A DNA stretch of 64,000 bases, taken from the NCBI RefSeq assembly GCF_002101815.1, contig NZ_LQPM01000019.1:22923-86922 (forward strand), in the 5' to 3' direction. Shown here piece after piece: positions 62,220-64,000 of the stretch. Made by a program: the position numbers and the translations under genes. Below the pieces are notes generated by a model. The model searched no databases, was not told the DNA's origin, and was given only the letters and a program-made list of their open reading frames with translations. Positions within the stretch are counted from its first letter, which is position 1. Every line of letters begins with the position of its first letter. Source of the DNA: Mycobacterium paraense (lineage in GTDB: Bacteria; Actinomycetota; Actinomycetes; Mycobacteriales; Mycobacteriaceae).

Positions 62220-62292
62220 GCCCTCGTAGCTCAGGGGATAGAGCACGGCTCTCCTAAAGCCGGTGTCGCAGGTTCGAATCCTGCCGGGGGCA
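62220..62292 (+). tRNA. tRNA-Arg (anticodon CCT)
   Basis: 73 nt. Acceptor GCCCTCG (62220-62226) pairs with CGGGGGC (62285-62291), one G-U. D-loop has AGCTCAGGGGATAGAGC; the anticodon stem CGGCT/AGCCG encloses loop CTCCTAA, giving anticodon CCT. T-arm contains GGTTCGAATCC. Discriminator is A; CCA is not encoded. It decodes AGG. An IS481-type element is inserted 10 nt past the 3' end, leaving the tRNA intact. Confidence 0.97.
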
Positions 62293-62302
62293 CCGACTGA
62301 CG
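62287..62302. repeat. Left 16-bp direct repeat flanking the IS (target duplication)
   Basis: GGGGCACCGACTGACG, overlapping the last 6 nt of the tRNA gene. The same 16-mer is found at 63660-63675. The pair brackets the element exactly. Confidence 0.8.
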
Positions 62303-62311
62303 TGTATGACC

Positions 62312-62400
62312 TCGGCTGATGCGTGACAGTTTGTCTTCGGCTGATGGGTGACAGTGTTTCGGCTGATGCGTGACAGTGGTTTCGGTTGATCCGCGACACT
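62312..62400 (+). repeat. Four 19-bp iterons at the IS left end
   Basis: TCGGCTGATGCGTGACAGT-like copies at 62312-62330, 62337-62355, 62359-62377 and 62382-62400 (the last diverged: TCGGTTGATCCGCGACACT). Spacing is 22-25 bp, about two helical turns, so a transposase could bind them on one face of the DNA. Confidence 0.85.
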
Positions 62401-62406
62401 CCTGGA

Positions 62407-63594
62407 ATGAGGGAGTTGAGCGTGGCTGAGCAGCGGTATCAGGCCGTAATGGCGGTGATTGGTGACGGGTTGACGGTGTCCCAAGCCGCGGAAAAGACCG
62501 GGGTGGCTCGTCAGACGCTGCACCGGTGGCTGGCCCGTTATGAGGCCGAGGGCCTGGATGGGTTGGTGGACCGGTCGCATCGGCCGGTGGTTTGTCCGCA
62601 CCAGATGCCGGCGGCGGTGGAGGCTGCGGTGTTGGAGTTGCGGCGGTCGCGTCCGTATTGGGGCCCGCGGCGGCTGGTCTTCGAGTTGGCCAAGCGCAAG
62701 GTGTCCCCGGTGCCGTCGTCCTCGGCGGTGTATCGGGCGTTGTTGCGGGCCGGGTTGATCGACCCGAGTGTGCGGGATCGGCGTTCGCGTAAGTGGAAGC
62801 GCTGGGAGCGTGGGGCGCCGATGGAGTTGTGGCAAATGGACATTGTGGGCGGGTTCCCGTTGGCCGATGGGACTTCGGCCAAGGCGTTGACCGGCATTGA
62901 CGATCATTCACGGATGTGCGTGTGTGCGCGGTTGATGGCTCGAGAGCGCACCCGCGCGGTCTGCGAAGGGTTGCGTGATGCGCTGGCACGCTACGGGGTT
63001 CCTGAGCAGATCTTGACCGATAACGGCAAGGTGTTCACCGGCCGGTTTTGTCATCCGCCGGTGGAGGTGCTCTTTGATGCGATCTGCCGCGAAAACGGCA
63101 TTGAACACTTGCTGACCCAGCCGCGTTCGCCGACGACGACGGGCAAGATTGAGCGGTTTCATCGCAGTCTGCGCGCGGAATTCCTCAGCGGTGCGGCACC
63201 TTTCACGAATTTGAAGACAGCCCAGCGGGCCCTAGATGAGTGGGTGGGTGACTACAACTCCAACCGACCGCACCAGGCGTTAAAGATGGCGACTCCGGCG
63301 CAACGCTTCGGCGCCGGCGCGCCAGCCTTAGCCCCGTCGACATCGACAAGCACATGCACCGAGCGCGGCGGAGATGACTGGGTGAGTCGTCGGGTCACCA
63401 CCAACGGGGTGGTCTGTGTGGCCTGGCAACAAGTCAGCATCGGCCGCTACTACGCCGGTCAGCGCTGCGATGTCCACGTCGACGGGCAGCTGCTGCGGTT
63501 CTGGGTCGGCGAAAACTTGGTCAAAACCGCCGCCCGCCGCACCACCGGCGAGGTACGAAACAAACGGGCCCTGCGCACCAGCGCCGGGAGCTAA
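62407..63594 (+). CDS. IS481-family DDE transposase
   Basis: 395-aa integrase-like transposase. An N-terminal helix-turn-helix (LTVSQAAEKTGVARQTLHRWLARYEAEGLDGL in the 20-55 region) binds the ends. The catalytic Asp-Asp-Glu residues are in QMDIVGGF, LTDNGKVF and GKIERFHRSLRAEF; the family NRPHQALKMATPAQRF follows. A C-terminal extension of about 90 residues (GVVCVAWQQVSIGRYYAGQRC) is typical of longer members. ATG at 62407 is preferred over a TTG inside the fourth iteron. The frame is intact, so the element may be active. Confidence 0.92.
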   Translation: MRELSVAEQRYQAVMAVIGDGLTVSQAAEKTGVARQTLHRWLARYEAEGLDGLVDRSHRPVVCPHQMPAAVEAAVLELRRSRPYWGPRRLVFELAKRKVSPVPSSSAVYRALLRAGLIDPSVRDRRSRKWKRWERGAPMELWQMDIVGGFPLADGTSAKALTGIDDHSRMCVCARLMARERTRAVCEGLRDALARYGVPEQILTDNGKVFTGRFCHPPVEVLFDAICRENGIEHLLTQPRSPTTTGKIERFHRSLRAEFLSGAAPFTNLKTAQRALDEWVGDYNSNRPHQALKMATPAQRFGAGAPALAPSTSTSTCTERGGDDWVSRRVTTNGVVCVAWQQVSIGRYYAGQRCDVHVDGQLLRFWVGENLVKTAARRTTGEVRNKRALRTSAGS

Positions 63595-63606
63595 GACCCA
63601 ACAACA

Positions 63607-63650
63607 AGTGTCAAGGATCAACCGAAACAGAAATGTCACCCATCAACCGA
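63607..63650 (-). repeat. Two inverted iterons at the IS right end
   Basis: Inverted copies of the left-end motif at 63607-63625 and 63632-63650 (on the minus strand TCGGTTGATCCTTGACACT and TCGGTTGATGGGTGACATT), 25 bp apart. The number differs from the left end (two against four). Confidence 0.85.
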
Positions 63651-63659
63651 CTCTGAACA

Positions 63660-63675
63660 GGGGCACCGACTGACG
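63660..63675. repeat. Right 16-bp direct repeat flanking the IS
   Basis: GGGGCACCGACTGACG, identical to 62287-62302. It starts directly after the right end of the element; a further CCGACTGAC follows at 63682-63690. Confidence 0.8.
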
Positions 63676-63734
63676 GGGACCCCGACTGACCTGGGACGCA
63701 ACCAGCCCGCCGCCGCCGCACCGATGAGTTGGTG

Positions 63735-64000
63735 CTAGCTGCCGCCGGTGCCGCCGTTGCCACCGTCGACCACGCCGCCCACGCTGACGGCGCCGCCGCC
63801 TCCCCCGCCGCCGCCAATGCCGGCGCCACCGCCGAGGCCGGGACTGGCAAGGCCATTGTTGATGCCAACGAGGCCGCCGAAGTCGCCGGGGTTGCCGGCG
63901 GTGCCGCCAGGCCCACCGCCGACGGTGAGGTTGTTGGCGGCAACAACAGCGCCGCCGCCGGCGCCGCCGCTCCCGCCTGCCCCGCCGGCGGTACCCCCTC
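63735..64000 (-). CDS. PGRS-like glycine-rich protein, C-terminal fragment (cut by window edge)
   Basis: Reading the minus strand from the window edge gives about 87 codons ending at TAG 63735-63737. The peptide is Gly-rich with GGTAGGAGGSGGAGGG at the start, NNLTVGGGPGGTAGNPGDFGG in the middle, and the C-terminus GGVVDGGNGGTGGS. GGA/GGN repeats and the GTGGS-type end resemble PE_PGRS C-termini, though the PE domain would lie outside the window, so this could also be another glycine-rich surface protein. Confidence 0.65.
   Translation of the reverse strand, partial: GGTAGGAGGSGGAGGGAVVAANNLTVGGGPGGTAGNPGDFGGLVGINNGLASPGLGGGAGIGGGGGGGGAVSVGGVVDGGNGGTGGS

Larger units (their letters stand above)
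62303..63659 (+). mobile_element. IS481-family insertion sequence
   Basis: 1357 bp bounded by TGT...ACA ends and a 16-bp direct repeat. The terminal sequences are imperfect inverted repeats of about 27 bp: TGTATGACCTCGGCTGATGC on the left and, reading inward on the other strand, TGTTCAGAGTCGGTTGATGG on the right. Inside the ends lie iterated 19-bp motifs, four on the left and two on the right. One DDE transposase gene fills the middle. I cannot name the element. Confidence 0.85.

Noticed and set aside
62287..63675. tRNA-integrated phage or ICE with att sites
   Set aside because: The interval is only 1.36 kb, holds one DDE transposase and no tyrosine or serine integrase; a target duplication explains the direct repeat.
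63611..63946. Minus-strand 111-codon frame and other frames over the glycine-rich end
   Set aside because: Ala/Pro-rich shadow of the glycine-rich frame that ends at 63735.

Overview
The window is high-GC actinobacterial DNA whose gene order follows the mprAB–sucCD–uvrD1–pgi–ligD–ku–pst block of slow-growing mycobacteria, read in the opposite direction to the usual M. tuberculosis map. The gene content suggests a non-tuberculous slow grower. cobF and a full-length Fpg/Nei gene are present, the copper cassette usually found beside echA7 is absent, only the pstS3-pstC2-pstA1 arm of the phosphate cluster is kept, and extra genes are inserted. I cannot name the species.

Layout. 1-1760: the MprAB envelope-stress two-component system (mprB runs off the left edge) and ribosomal protein L32. 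1.9-10.4 kb: a tightly overlapping acyl-CoA catabolic operon (AtuA-like protein, FadE13, AccD2, AccA2, FadE12, EchA7). 10.5-20.1 kb: DUF1707 protein, aldo/keto reductase, VWA/MoxR pair, purH-purN, PerM-like membrane protein and a Gln/Tyr-rich antigen homologue. 20.2-26.8 kb: KstR-box-associated luciferase-like (LLM) enzyme, Cys-less thiolase-like protein, sucD-sucC, an M23 peptidase and a small membrane protein. 26.9-31.5 kb: uvrD1, then a putative Phe/Tyr attenuator, chorismate mutase and pgi. 31.5-38.2 kb: TetR/DUF2236 divergent pair, SDR, Fpg/Nei, cobF, and a diiron plus flavin oxygenase pair. 38.2-44.4 kb: SigF-type promoter and STAS/HATPase regulator, a second KstR-box LLM enzyme, a 56-bp tandem repeat, an enoyl-CoA hydratase, a methyltransferase and a FAH/metallo-beta-lactamase fusion. 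44.4-50.0 kb: LigD and Ku (end joining) separated by a polyol dehydrogenase/kinase pair. 50.0-53.1 kb: pstS3-pstC2-pstA1. 53.2-57.4 kb: a KstR-box SDR/DapB-like pair, another SDR and an Nramp transporter. 57.5-62.1 kb: a proline-rich membrane protein, a membrane-bound ECF sigma/zinc-finger fusion with a probable frameshift, a GGCT/poly-gamma-glutamate hydrolase fusion, an LLM enzyme and a small acidic protein. 62.2-64.0 kb: tRNA-Arg(CCT), an IS481-type element inserted just past the tRNA 3' end, and the C-terminus of a PGRS-like glycine-rich protein.

The most notable signal is at 29357-29460. A 16-codon ORF reading MQRRFFYGYRPAVPVV is followed by a GC-rich hairpin and a T-rich run directly before the chorismate mutase gene, which has the architecture of a ribosome-mediated transcription attenuator. 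Three exact matches to the KstR motif (TNNAACNNGTTNNA) tie several oxidoreductase genes to sterol-responsive control. Homologue names come from remembered family sequences, not from a search.
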